A DNA stretch of 63,005 nt, from positions 1-63,005 of the forward strand of contig CAJVZR010000017.1 of NCBI GenBank assembly GCA_913019965.1, written 5' to 3'. Origin of the DNA: an uncultured Oleispira sp. GTDB taxonomy: Bacteria > Pseudomonadota > Gammaproteobacteria > Pseudomonadales > Oceanobacteraceae. The position numbers were made by a program, and so were the translations under genes. Shown here piece by piece: positions 9,089 through 18,056 of the stretch; the stretch's first letter is position 1, and each line of letters begins with the position of its first letter. The notes under the pieces were generated by a model, which searched no databases, was not told the origin of the DNA, and worked only from the letters and a program-made list of their open reading frames with translations.

Positions 9089-10987
9089 TTATTTTAACCA
9101 ACGGGTAATAACGTCATGTAAAACTTCGATTTTTATAGGCTTAGCGACATAGTCTGTCATACCGGCATCTAAGCATTCATCGCGAACATTGGCAGAAGTA
9201 TTAGCAGTCAGTGCAATAATAGGAACAGGCACTTTATCAATGACTTGCTCAAACCCTCTCAGTATTTGAGTGGTTTCAAAGCCATCCATATCGGGCATAT
9301 GACAATCCATAAATACCAGGTCAAATTGCTCCGCTTTAAAGCGCTCAATACATTCTCTTCCTGAAGCAACACCAATCGGGTCAAACTTCATATTTCGAAG
9401 AATCTTTTCTGCAACCATACGATTAACTTTGTTGTCTTCAACAATAAGAACTTTAGGTAATCTTTTATCCTTTTCAGTGATCGCTCCAACTGAATGGACC
9501 GAATCAGAATCTATGATAGCGCTAATTGGTATACTGCAGTTAACTACCGTTCCCTTGGGATTATTATCCAGAATGGTTAGCTTGCCATTCATTAACTGGA
9601 TAATATCATTACAAATCGTTAAGCCGATGCCTAAGCCGTCATACTCTCGAGAGAATGAGGTATCACGCTGCTGAAACGCCTCAAACATAGCCGTCTTTTT
9701 CTCTTCTGGAAAACCAATGCCATTATCGCTGATATCTAACTTCAGCATTAACCCTAAAGAAGTATTTTCAAGATACACTGAACAATAGATACGACCATCA
9801 TGTGTAAACTTAACTGCGTTACCTAATAAATGTCGAAATAACTGTCGAAACTTAATACCATCAATTTCAACCTTCTTCTGACTAATTAGGGTATCAAAAT
9901 TAATCATCAGTTGGTTTTTATTCCGAGCCGCTTTTTCTTCGATGTCTTGAATAGTGTGAATCAAAAGGTCAGGAAGAGAGATTACCTGAGTAACAAGGCT
10001 TTGCTCATTCTTTTCTAATGAGCCCAAGATCAACATATCTTCAACCAGTTCGAGTAAGTTATCTAATGAGCGATCGGCAATATTTAGGTACTCTTCAATC
10101 TCTGGATTATCCTGATAAGCGATTAATTGCATTGCTCCCATCGCACCATTAATCGGGGTTCTTAACTCATGACTAACAATGGCTAAAAACTCACTTTTTG
10201 CTTTATTGGCTTCCTCTGCCTTTTGTCTAGCGTTTTCTAATTCATTCATTGCAGACTGTTGAGCATCTTCTGAGTGTTGCAATGCGGTTGCCATTGCATT
10301 TACCCCTTTTTGCAACTCACCGATCTCAGCACCGTCTGTAATATCCAATTTAGAATCTAACTTTCCCTTAGCAATTTTCGATAATACCTGAGAAACATTT
10401 TCGATAGGGTTTGATATAGAATTTGCCATTCGACGGGCAAGTAGAAGACATAATAACAAGATGAAGCTGGCCCATACCATGGATTTTGCAACAATCAATA
10501 ATGCACGATTACGTCCTAGCACATGACTCAACTCTACCCGAACAAAAGCGATATCCGTACGAACAACCGGTTCATTACTGATATCATCAAATTCCGAAAA
10601 TTCTTCGAATGCTTCTTGTTCCTGGCTAACCGATCTAACATAGGTCGCAATATCACTGCTTTCTAGGCCATCATAGGCTTTCGTTTGGCGTTGATATAAT
10701 AAGCTGCCATCAGGCGTTGTAATACTCACTCGAACGACGGAAGGCGCAGAAATCGCATTCTCAACCAGTGGCTCCAGTAAGATAAAGTTTCCTGAAATAA
10801 CGGGGTACTCTACTGAAGCGGCTAACTGACTTGATAAGATTTCACCTACAGTTGCAACTTCTACTTTTGCATCATTTATTCGCTGCCAGACAAAAAGACT
10901 TATCAGTAAACTAAACATTAATACCGCAGGAAACAGACCTAATAGCAATGCTCGATGTCGCATGCTCCACTGAGAGATTTTTAACAT
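9089..10987 (-). CDS. Hybrid sensor histidine kinase with receiver domain
   Basis: A 632-residue membrane sensor. TM1 about 13-34, periplasmic loop about 35-160, TM2 about 162-187, HAMP about 188-240, coiled segment, HisKA domain with phospho-acceptor His273 (VSHELRTPINGAMG), HATPase with N box HLLGNAVKFTHDG and ISDNGIGFP, then a receiver domain from about residue 510 with DNKVNR and phospho-acceptor Asp561 (FMDCHMPDMDG). There is no Hpt or DNA-binding output domain, so the phosphate must pass to partners outside the window. Its start overlaps the stop of the binding-protein gene by one base (TAATG), implying translational coupling and a functional link. Confidence 0.93.
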   Translation of the reverse strand: MLKISQWSMRHRALLLGLFPAVLMFSLLISLFVWQRINDAKVEVATVGEILSSQLAASVEYPVISGNFILLEPLVENAISAPSVVRVSITTPDGSLLYQRQTKAYDGLESSDIATYVRSVSQEQEAFEEFSEFDDISNEPVVRTDIAFVRVELSHVLGRNRALLIVAKSMVWASFILLLCLLLARRMANSISNPIENVSQVLSKIAKGKLDSKLDITDGAEIGELQKGVNAMATALQHSEDAQQSAMNELENARQKAEEANKAKSEFLAIVSHELRTPINGAMGAMQLIAYQDNPEIEEYLNIADRSLDNLLELVEDMLILGSLEKNEQSLVTQVISLPDLLIHTIQDIEEKAARNKNQLMINFDTLISQKKVEIDGIKFRQLFRHLLGNAVKFTHDGRIYCSVYLENTSLGLMLKLDISDNGIGFPEEKKTAMFEAFQQRDTSFSREYDGLGIGLTICNDIIQLMNGKLTILDNNPKGTVVNCSIPISAIIDSDSVHSVGAITEKDKRLPKVLIVEDNKVNRMVAEKILRNMKFDPIGVASGRECIERFKAEQFDLVFMDCHMPDMDGFETTQILRGFEQVIDKVPVPIIALTANTSANVRDECLDAGMTDYVAKPIKIEVLHDVITRWLK

Positions 10988-11865
10988 TATTTTTCCTCTC
11001 TCATTCGTTGTTCAAGCAACTCATCATTCGCTACCCGGATATTCAATGAGCGAGCAACTTGCTGATTGAATAATATTTTATAATACGGGTTATAACCTGG
11101 TACTAGCCAACTCTTAGTATCTTTATGGTGTTTAATAACATCAACAATACGTTGGGCAACGTGAGATAGACCACTAAACGTTGTAGCAAAACTGCCAGCT
11201 TTCAAATAAGCCCTAGATGGCCCTACTAATACCTTATGTTGGCGATAAGATGTAATCAAAATGTTCTTTATATTATTCGCGCTGTAAATTTTATTATTAT
11301 AATGTCCTAGTAATAACCGCGTATTCTTAAGCGCGTTGAATAATGCCTGATTAATATTTTCATAATCATCCAAAGCAACTACTTTTAGCATTTCACGCTG
11401 AGCATCCGATAACTCCGACAATACCTGCTCAGCCTGCTGCTTATTATTTACCAAGAAACCTATCTTTTTATTGCCTGGCAAAACGAGGTTGGCGAGGCGT
11501 AATTGTCGGGTTAATGGAGGCTCAATCCAAATGCAGGTTTGTACATTCAGTTTTTCACACTGCTCAGACGTTAATAATACCGAAATGTTTCGAGAGTGTT
11601 TTGCATAATCAAAATGGCTCGCAGCAGAACGGCCTACTGAAATCACATAATCATCAGGCTGGATGCTTATAGCAGAGCCAGGGGTGCTTATTTTATAAGA
11701 AAAATTCGGAGCGATAGTCTGTAACTGTTGTTGTAATTTTTCCAGCACAGGGCTTCTTTTCTCTGCCAATAAGACAATATTATCCAGCGCTGCAGTTGCA
11801 TGCAGAGAGAGAGTCAGAAGTAATAAGGCTCTATTAAAAAACCGAACTAGGAATCTTGCTTCCAT
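10987..11865 (-). CDS. Periplasmic ABC-type substrate-binding-like protein
   Basis: A 292-residue protein with an N-terminal signal sequence (basic start, LLLLTLSLHATA, cleavage near residue 25). The remainder looks like the two-lobed fold of ABC_sub_bind (COG2984-like) proteins: DDYVISVGRSAASHFD, KKIGFLVNNKQQAEQV and a late VLVGPSRAYLKAGSFATTFSG segment. No ABC permease or ATPase gene is nearby. Sandwiched between a TonB receptor (14 bp upstream) and a hybrid kinase (1-base overlap), it is more likely a periplasmic sensor or co-receptor than part of an ABC importer; that is inference. Confidence 0.7.
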   Translation of the reverse strand: MEARFLVRFFNRALLLLTLSLHATAALDNIVLLAEKRSPVLEKLQQQLQTIAPNFSYKISTPGSAISIQPDDYVISVGRSAASHFDYAKHSRNISVLLTSEQCEKLNVQTCIWIEPPLTRQLRLANLVLPGNKKIGFLVNNKQQAEQVLSELSDAQREMLKVVALDDYENINQALFNALKNTRLLLGHYNNKIYSANNIKNILITSYRQHKVLVGPSRAYLKAGSFATTFSGLSHVAQRIVDVIKHHKDTKSWLVPGYNPYYKILFNQQVARSLNIRVANDELLEQRMREEK

Positions 11866-11879
11866 GCAATCAGTAATCC

Positions 11880-14192
11880 CTAAAACTCAAGCGACAGCTG
11901 AGCGTAATAAATATTGGGCGATGAATATATCTGGTTGGAGTAATTCAACGGTACTTTAGGCTGCCTATTATGCTGAATGTAATAAGACATTTCAGCATTC
12001 AAACCCGCTAATTGAAACGGTTTTACAAGATTTAACTGATAGCGTTCATACGGGCTTTGAATGTGTCGTGTATCCTGATTGAAATAACTTAAACTGGCAG
12101 ACCAGCTTGAACTATTATACATCCAGCTAATCACAGTGCTATTTTCCGAGCTCAAACGGCGTTCTAACTTTTCTACCGAAACGATTTGTTCATCCGATAG
12201 CCTATTACCCACATAACGGTTATCTACATCCACATATGAATAAGTTAGCCATAGAGAATTTTGCGCATTTATTCTACTGGATAATTGCATCTCTGCACCA
12301 TCAACATCGGCTTCATTATCATTACTAATATCCGTTGCTTGCAAAGTGATAGGATCAGAAATCATGTCACGTAATTCTTCATGAAAGATTTTTACATCCA
12401 ATTCTGTAGGCATACCGATAAAATCGCCGGCAACAAAATAGCCCAATTCATAACTGGTAATTTTTTCTTGTTTTAGCCCCTTTTCATCATCCTCGCTGAC
12501 TTTTTGTTGGTAGAAATCCGCTGAAGTTTGATTTAAATAATTAACCGAACCGTCACTTGTAGCTAAACCGGATACAGTAACAATAAACTCGGGCTGCGAT
12601 TCTAATAAGTCAGGTGAACGAACAGCCTGGGAAGTTACTACTCGAATACTTTGTTGATCGCCGATTAAGAAATTAGCCGCCAACTTAGGTGAGAATGCGG
12701 CATCATTATGAGCTTCAACTTCATACATGCCCCCAGCATTCAAAGTTAACCAACTTACTGGTCTATATTCTGCATTAGCAAAAGCACGCCAAGTATCATT
12801 ACTCACTTCTCCATTAAAATAGGTTTGTGAATAAGCCGAGTCTCGACGATAGCTTAACCCTGAAACCGTACGCAGCTCATCCGACCAGCGCATTGTATCT
12901 TGCCACTCAACATCAATTCGCTGTTCAGCAAGGTCAGTATTCGTATCACCACAAGTTAACTCAGAAAAATCGGTGGATAAATCAGGGACTTTATTCAACA
13001 AAATTTGGGTTTGATCCAAGTCTTGCTGTGAAATAACTATACTATTACCGGTAAAACTCTCGACAATCCCCATCATGGTTGCAGGATCAAAGCCCCCTGA
13101 TTGCAGACCTGCAGTAATATTCTGAATATCACTACTGCCCTCATATAGACCAGGCAAGGCGGCGACGATATCAGCCCACTCACTATTTTGGCGATATAAC
13201 GTCCCCAGCTCAGAGTCTAAGGCCAAGGTCGCAACACAAACATCTTTACCTTGTTTTCGCTCTTCTTTTTGCAAGTACATTTGCAAATGCGACTGATGCT
13301 CTACAGAGAACTCTTTTTGCCAGCGACCATATACATAACCATTGGTCGTGGTTTTGTCGGGTGGATTGGTATCAAAATCAATCTGGCGCATTTCGGTCTT
13401 ACCCGACTTAAAGCCCACCTGAAGATCTAGGTTGCTGGTATCGTCAATATTATGATTAACCTGAGCATTAATAAATCCATGACGGCGGCCATCTCTTAAA
13501 TCATCACTGCCAGTAGAATCACGGCCATCAAAGCCCTCATCTGCTTTTACAGAACCACTAATACGCAAACTGGTTGAGTTGAGCGTAAGGCCATGACGAA
13601 AATGAATATCTTGAATGCCTTTATTGCCCTTAGTCATAGAGACTCGAGAGCCTTGGCTATCTTCAGGGTGCTTAGTTAGAATATTAATCACACCGAGATA
13701 TGAGTTAGCACCATAAACTGCTGCATTGGGTCCACGAGTGACTTCGATGCGATCAATATCTTCTAATGCGATCCCTACATCATCCCAAACAACCGTAGCA
13801 ATAGCAGACTTATATACAGAACGTCCATCAATCAATACTTGTAATCGACGCATGATATTAGGATTTGAAGTATGGTAAGTAACAGAAGCATTATTATCAT
13901 CATCAGCATGCCCAACAAACATCCCTGGAACAAACTTCATTAACTCAGGGAGCGTTCGAGCCCCCCACAGCTTAATTTGTTCTGAACTAATAACCGTAAC
14001 ACTGGCAGGAACTTCGGCTTTCGGCTGCTTTAGACGTGATGCGGTCAGCACCATTGGGATTTCTTCACCTAGAATAGACTCTTCTTCCCAACCCAGCTCA
14101 TCTTCAAATGAGCCAAAGTCGGGTAAAGCATCGTCGCTGTACGATTGTTGAGCTACACAGCTAATAACGATCGATAACAACAGTCTATTCAT
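11880..14192 (-). CDS. TonB-dependent outer-membrane receptor
   Basis: A 770-residue receptor: signal peptide (MNRLLLSIVISCVAQQSYS), a TonB-box-like segment EEIPMVLTASR near residues 43-53, plug domain about 55-170 (PASVTVISSEQI, DIDRIEVTRGPNAAVYGANS, GVINILTK), then a beta-barrel ending in aromatic SLEF. An extracellular-loop insertion around residues 315-420 carries two cysteines. It is of the ferrienterochelin/colicin-receptor type, but no siderophore genes or Fur box were recognised, so the ligand is unknown. Head of a receptor-binding protein-kinase cluster, divergent from ppa. Confidence 0.9.
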   Translation of the reverse strand: MNRLLLSIVISCVAQQSYSDDALPDFGSFEDELGWEEESILGEEIPMVLTASRLKQPKAEVPASVTVISSEQIKLWGARTLPELMKFVPGMFVGHADDDNNASVTYHTSNPNIMRRLQVLIDGRSVYKSAIATVVWDDVGIALEDIDRIEVTRGPNAAVYGANSYLGVINILTKHPEDSQGSRVSMTKGNKGIQDIHFRHGLTLNSTSLRISGSVKADEGFDGRDSTGSDDLRDGRRHGFINAQVNHNIDDTSNLDLQVGFKSGKTEMRQIDFDTNPPDKTTTNGYVYGRWQKEFSVEHQSHLQMYLQKEERKQGKDVCVATLALDSELGTLYRQNSEWADIVAALPGLYEGSSDIQNITAGLQSGGFDPATMMGIVESFTGNSIVISQQDLDQTQILLNKVPDLSTDFSELTCGDTNTDLAEQRIDVEWQDTMRWSDELRTVSGLSYRRDSAYSQTYFNGEVSNDTWRAFANAEYRPVSWLTLNAGGMYEVEAHNDAAFSPKLAANFLIGDQQSIRVVTSQAVRSPDLLESQPEFIVTVSGLATSDGSVNYLNQTSADFYQQKVSEDDEKGLKQEKITSYELGYFVAGDFIGMPTELDVKIFHEELRDMISDPITLQATDISNDNEADVDGAEMQLSSRINAQNSLWLTYSYVDVDNRYVGNRLSDEQIVSVEKLERRLSSENSTVISWMYNSSSWSASLSYFNQDTRHIQSPYERYQLNLVKPFQLAGLNAEMSYYIQHNRQPKVPLNYSNQIYSSPNIYYAQLSLEF

Positions 14193-14249
14193 CGGTTCGC
14201 ACCCTATTCTTTATTATTCTTACAATTAACATTAAGTTTAGGATGAATA

Positions 14250-14277
14250 TACCCTTAGGTAAATGCTTCTACCCTTA
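14250..14277. promoter_or_regulatory. Direct repeat TACCCTTA x2 spaced 20 bp, upstream of the TonB receptor
   Basis: TACCCTTA at 14250-14257 and again at 14270-14277, start-to-start distance 20 bp (two helical turns), 58 bp upstream of the receptor ATG (TAAGGGTA when read on the receptor strand). The geometry fits a response regulator binding as a head-to-tail dimer. The binding protein is not identified. Confidence 0.4.
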
Positions 14278-14364
14278 ATATATTGCTCTTTCACTGACAG
14301 CCGCTACAGATCAGTTTATAATCTTCCTTATTAAAGACTTATCGCTCACTTAATAGGATTTATC

Positions 14365-14892
14365 ATGGGTTATAATACTATTCCTGCGGGTAAAGATTTA
14401 CCTAACGACATTTACGTAGCAATCGAAATCCCTGCCAATGCCTCGCCGATTAAATATGAAATCGACAAAGACATGGATGCCTTGCTTGTAGACCGTTTTA
14501 TGGCAACGCCAATGTTCTATCCTGCGAACTATGGATATATTAACAATACCCTAGCAGACGATGGTGACCCGCTTGATGTCCTAGTGATCACTCCTTATCC
14601 AGTCGTACCTGGTTCGGTAATCCGTGCTCGCCCTGTAGGCGTATTGAAAATGTCTGACGAAGCAGGCGGTGATGAGAAGCTTTTAGCCGTTCCTCACGAG
14701 AAGCTCACCCAGCTTTATAATGATATTCACGATATTGATGATGTTCCTCAATTGTTGAAAGATCAGATCGTTCATTTCTTTGAAAACTACAAAGATTTAG
14801 AAAAAGGCAAATGGGTTAAAGTTGAAGGCTGGGAAAATGCCGATGCTGCTCGCGAAGCCATCACCAAGTCTGCAGCCGCTTATAAAGGCTAA
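14365..14892 (+). CDS. ppa: Inorganic pyrophosphatase
   Basis: Family I soluble pyrophosphatase, 175 residues, the usual size for bacteria; hydrolyses PPi to phosphate in the cytosol with Mg2+. Signature [11 protein letters not shown] near residues 65-75 carries the metal-binding aspartates; [19 protein letters not shown] and [10 protein letters not shown] are also typical. ATG start with TAGGA about eight bases upstream. Monocistronic, followed by a hairpin terminator. Confidence 0.97.
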   Translation: MGYNTIPAGKDLPNDIYVAIEIPANASPIKYEIDKDMDALLVDRFMATPMFYPANYGYINNTLADDGDPLDVLVITPYPVVPGSVIRARPVGVLKMSDEAGGDEKLLAVPHEKLTQLYNDIHDIDDVPQLLKDQIVHFFENYKDLEKGKWVKVEGWENADAAREAITKSAAAYKG

Positions 14893-14910
14893 TCACCAAT
14901 CGCCTTAAGA

Positions 14911-14953
14911 AGCGTACTCATTTAAATAATGAACGAGTGCGCTTTATCTCTTT
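14911..14953 (+). terminator. Probable terminator of ppa
   Basis: Stem AGCGTACTC (14911-14919) with GAGTGCGCT (14935-14943), one G-U pair, AT-rich 15-nt loop, then TTATCTCTTTT. Confidence 0.6.
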
Positions 14954-15022
14954 TCGTATGTATCTTAATCAGACAGCTATACTTTTAATTTCTACCCTTT
15001 ACTTATCTGGCCTTACGTAACT

Positions 15023-16030
15023 ATGACTACCCTACCGATCAATCAACTATTACTACGTAATCCAGAAGTAATTAATGACCAACTTTTAATGGTTAACCCC
15101 CCTCTTGATCAAGGGTTATTTCAACTGTTAAAACCTCATGACTGCCAGTTAATCAACTTTGATGCGCGAATCCACCAAGCTAGCCAAAAACAAGGGCTAC
15201 GCTCTGAGTTTGGTATCCCCAACCAACATAACTTTGAATCCGCATTGCTCTACTGGCCAAAATCAAAAGCATTCGCCCATAGCCTACTACGCTGGATTGC
15301 AAGCCAAATCACTCAGCCCATATCCGTATATCTTCTCGCTGCCAATGATGCTGGCGGCAAAAGTTTAAATAATGCAGTGAAAGATTTTGGTGATGAAATC
15401 GTCAAAATTGATGTCGCCCGAAAATGCTCTCTATGGTCTTTCAAATTAACGCCCATAGATGACTTTAGTTGGGAAAATGAATCTACTGGTTTCAGTTACG
15501 ATAATCTCGAATCAGATGCACTCGATTTCACCACTTTTCCAGGGGTATTCAATGCTGGTAAGTTGGATGTCGGTACTAAGCTGCTATTGGATAACATAAC
15601 CTTAACTAAGCGTGGCCGCGTTTTAGACCTTGCATGTGGCAGCGGCGTTATTGGCCTTACGTGTAAATCCCGCCAACCAGAGCTGTACGTAGAAATGGTT
15701 GATATTGATGGCATGGCACTCGCTTCGGCTGAATATAATAGCAAGAAGCTAGGGCTTGATTGCCCAGTTTTTGCCAGTGATGGCCTAGCGGGTACCAAAA
15801 AATTTAATACCATTATTTGCAACCCTCCCTTCCATCAAGGAAAAGATACGGATTACAATTTTGCACAGCAGTTAATTCGCACAGCTAGCCAGCACCTGCT
15901 GCCCCGAGGTGAGTTATGGATTGTGGCAAATCGCCAATTGGCTTACGAACAGTGGGCGGAGAAAAGTTGTCGCAGTGTTGAATCGATAGTGCAAGGCAAT
16001 GGTTTTAAAGTATTAAAGCTTAGATATTGA
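15023..16030 (+). CDS. rsmC: 16S rRNA m2G1207 methyltransferase RsmC (RsmC/RlmG type)
   Basis: 335 residues (E. coli RsmC has 343). The duplicated architecture is visible: an N-terminal degenerate methyltransferase half with ALLYWPKSKA and a C-terminal catalytic half with LPGVF-like FPGVFNAGKLDVGTKLLLD, VLDLACGSGVIGL (SAM site near residues 197-209) and the guanine-specific NPPFHQG. ATG start; no clear ribosome-binding site. RlmG is a close relative, but the LDVG and NPPFH-x-G spacing fits RsmC better. Confidence 0.85.
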   Translation: MTTLPINQLLLRNPEVINDQLLMVNPPLDQGLFQLLKPHDCQLINFDARIHQASQKQGLRSEFGIPNQHNFESALLYWPKSKAFAHSLLRWIASQITQPISVYLLAANDAGGKSLNNAVKDFGDEIVKIDVARKCSLWSFKLTPIDDFSWENESTGFSYDNLESDALDFTTFPGVFNAGKLDVGTKLLLDNITLTKRGRVLDLACGSGVIGLTCKSRQPELYVEMVDIDGMALASAEYNSKKLGLDCPVFASDGLAGTKKFNTIICNPPFHQGKDTDYNFAQQLIRTASQHLLPRGELWIVANRQLAYEQWAEKSCRSVESIVQGNGFKVLKLRY

Positions 16031-16158
16031 ATCAAACTGATTAGCCTAATCATTATGGCTAAATAACGCCAATCACTGATCTTTTATTGCCTCCAGAAAA
16101 GCAAAATTTTAAACATGACCTAAGCTTTTATTAACACCATTAAAGCTTAGGTAATGTC

Positions 16159-16296
16159 ATGATTCTGCTATATTCGATTTTCGCTAGTGCCGCAATTCTT
16201 GCTGGTTTATTAACCGCGATTGGCATAATCCGCGGAGGCTATGCCGATACTTCGGGTATCAGCTCATTCCAATATACCCCAGAAGATCATTCTTAA
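16159..16296 (+). CDS. Small 45-residue single-pass membrane protein
   Basis: An ATG at 16159 preceded by TTAGGT opens a frame for 45 residues: hydrophobic MILLYSIFASAAILAGLLTA, then IGIIRGGYADTSGISSFQYT, then PEDHS and stop. The predicted product is one N-terminal transmembrane helix of about 23 residues followed by a short polar tail. It lies 128 bp after rsmC and ends 20 bp before the convergent MFS gene. I do not recognise a family. Codon use and ribosome-binding site look real, but with no homology check a chance ORF is possible. Confidence 0.5.
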   Translation: MILLYSIFASAAILAGLLTAIGIIRGGYADTSGISSFQYTPEDHS

Positions 16297-16316
16297 TTAC
16301 CTTGAATAGGTCAGCG

Positions 16317-17504
16317 CTATTGCAGCGCTGGCTCAGTTGAATAATGTCGCCTCCAATTTAGCAAGAGCAAGACTTGAATCGCGATAATGGGCAAAGCAAC
16401 CCAAACAAGCCCTTGCCATCCCAATAATAATAGTAAAACACCCGAAGCGAGCGACGCGATTGCCTGTGCACTGAAAACCATTAAATCATTTAATCCTTGT
16501 ACTCGATGGGCTTCATTGGCTTGGTACATTTGTGGTAATAATGCCGTACCTGATACAAACAATAAATTCCAACCTAGCCCAAGCAATACCAGAGCCGACC
16601 AATAGTGAATTAAAGCCTGATCCCAATAAGCAACGATTAAGCAAATTAAGTAAATAGCCAAACCACTCCACATCATCGGAATAAAACCCAGCTTCCGCAC
16701 CAGCCAACCAGAGAATAACGACGGAACAAACATTGCCATAATATGGCTTTGAATAACCCACTTTGTTTCTTCTAAGCTGTAATGATTCAACTCGTGCATG
16801 CTGATCGGTGTCGCCGTCATGATAAAGCTCATCACAGCAAAGCCTACGGATGCACTGCCCATGGCTAACAGAATTCCTGGCTGAGATAAAAGTTCAGACA
16901 CACTTCGCTGCTCACCCTCACCTTCTTCAACATGGATTTCAATATTTCGATAACCCAACAGAATTAATAAGAAAGCGATAATGAAACAAGCCCCTAAGAG
17001 ATAAAAAGCCCCGATAAAAGTAGTTTCATTAATGATTTGCCCAAGCGTTACCAGCTCAGGCCCTAAATAAGCGGCGATAATGCCTGCCAAGAGCAAGCGC
17101 GATGCCGCCACAGGCATTAAATCAGGCTGTACACTTTCCATTGCTGCAAAACGAAATTGTTGAATACAGGCCAATACAATACCAATTAAAATCGCAGCTA
17201 ATACAAAGCCAGAGAAACTTTCAATCTGCAAAGAAAATACCGCGATTAAGGCAGCAACAAAACCAATAACCATCGCCCCGAGAAAAACCAATTTCCGGCC
17301 CTTTTTACTAGCAATCGCTGCCGCAGGGTACACCGCCAAAGCTGTTCCCACGACCATAGCAGCCACCGGTAACGTCGCAAAGCCACTATCAGACGCTAAT
17401 TGCTTGCCAATTAGTCCGCCAGCAAAAACCACTAAAGGCGCTGCACACATAGCGAAAGCTTGTGCCAGCATTAAGATCCATACATTCTGCGTCATTGAGG
17501 TCAC
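16317..17504 (-). CDS. MFS transporter
   Basis: A 395-residue integral membrane protein with about 12 hydrophobic segments in two six-helix halves, a basic cytoplasmic loop after TM2 (ASKKGRKLVF, a motif-A remnant), and a central charged loop (HVEEGEGEQRS near residues 203-213). Probably an exporter; the substrate cannot be told. It lies 44 bp after nfeD on the same strand and may share its transcript. Confidence 0.85.
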   Translation of the reverse strand: MTSMTQNVWILMLAQAFAMCAAPLVVFAGGLIGKQLASDSGFATLPVAAMVVGTALAVYPAAAIASKKGRKLVFLGAMVIGFVAALIAVFSLQIESFSGFVLAAILIGIVLACIQQFRFAAMESVQPDLMPVAASRLLLAGIIAAYLGPELVTLGQIINETTFIGAFYLLGACFIIAFLLILLGYRNIEIHVEEGEGEQRSVSELLSQPGILLAMGSASVGFAVMSFIMTATPISMHELNHYSLEETKWVIQSHIMAMFVPSLFSGWLVRKLGFIPMMWSGLAIYLICLIVAYWDQALIHYWSALVLLGLGWNLLFVSGTALLPQMYQANEAHRVQGLNDLMVFSAQAIASLASGVLLLLLGWQGLVWVALPIIAIQVLLLLNWRRHYSTEPALQ

Positions 17505-17548
17505 TATTTCCCAGTTAGATTAACCGCGGTTTATCTCGAGTACATTTT

Positions 17549-18016
17549 CTACAGCGCCAGTTTTTTCAATGTGAGTGTTGTTGCATCTGCACTAATCACC
17601 TCAACATGATCTCCTTCAATTAGAGGGACCTCAGCAACAACCTTCCAAAAAGTATCACCAATTTGAATACGACCTTCAAACTGAATGTCATTTTCCATCA
17701 CTAACTTACGGCCCACCAATTGTGCTGTTCTCTGATTCAATTCAGGTCTATCCGTTGCTTGCTGATCAGCGCGAAAAAAGCGCCAATATAGAATAGAAAA
17801 GATTACCGATAAAAAAGCACCAAATAAAACTTGAGCCTGCCAACCCATGCCACCATCAATAGCAGAGGATGTAATCCAAACGATCACTCCCATCAACAAT
17901 GAAGCAATAGCCGTTCCGAGTAGAAAACCAGAAGCCCCCAAGGCCTCACCAATTAATAGCAGCAAGCCAAAAATAAACCAGTGCCACTGAGATAGTTGTT
18001 CGAACCAAGTCCACAT
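17549..18016 (-). CDS. NfeD-family membrane protein (partner of QmcA)
   Basis: A 155-residue short NfeD protein: three or four transmembrane segments (about 12-30, 34-52, 62-80) followed by a C-terminal OB-fold domain from about residue 95 (GRKLVMENDIQFEGRIQIGDTFWKVVA). Short NfeD proteins are encoded next to SPFH proteins and are thought to work with them at the inner membrane (E. coli YbbK/QmcA-YbbJ). It starts 40 bp after qmcA. Confidence 0.88.
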   Translation of the reverse strand: MWTWFEQLSQWHWFIFGLLLLIGEALGASGFLLGTAIASLLMGVIVWITSSAIDGGMGWQAQVLFGAFLSVIFSILYWRFFRADQQATDRPELNQRTAQLVGRKLVMENDIQFEGRIQIGDTFWKVVAEVPLIEGDHVEVISADATTLTLKKLAL

Positions 18017-18056
18017 ATTGGCCTCCGTATGTGTAAGCTAAAATACAAATGAGTAA

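Noticed and set aside
16041-16062. TTAGCC-N10-GGCTAA after rsmC as a terminator
   Set aside because: Short 6-bp AT-containing stem with no T-tract; chance is likely.
16312-16330. CAGCGC/GCGCTG hairpin spanning the MFS stop as a terminator
   Set aside because: Only 6 bp, partly coding, no T-tract.
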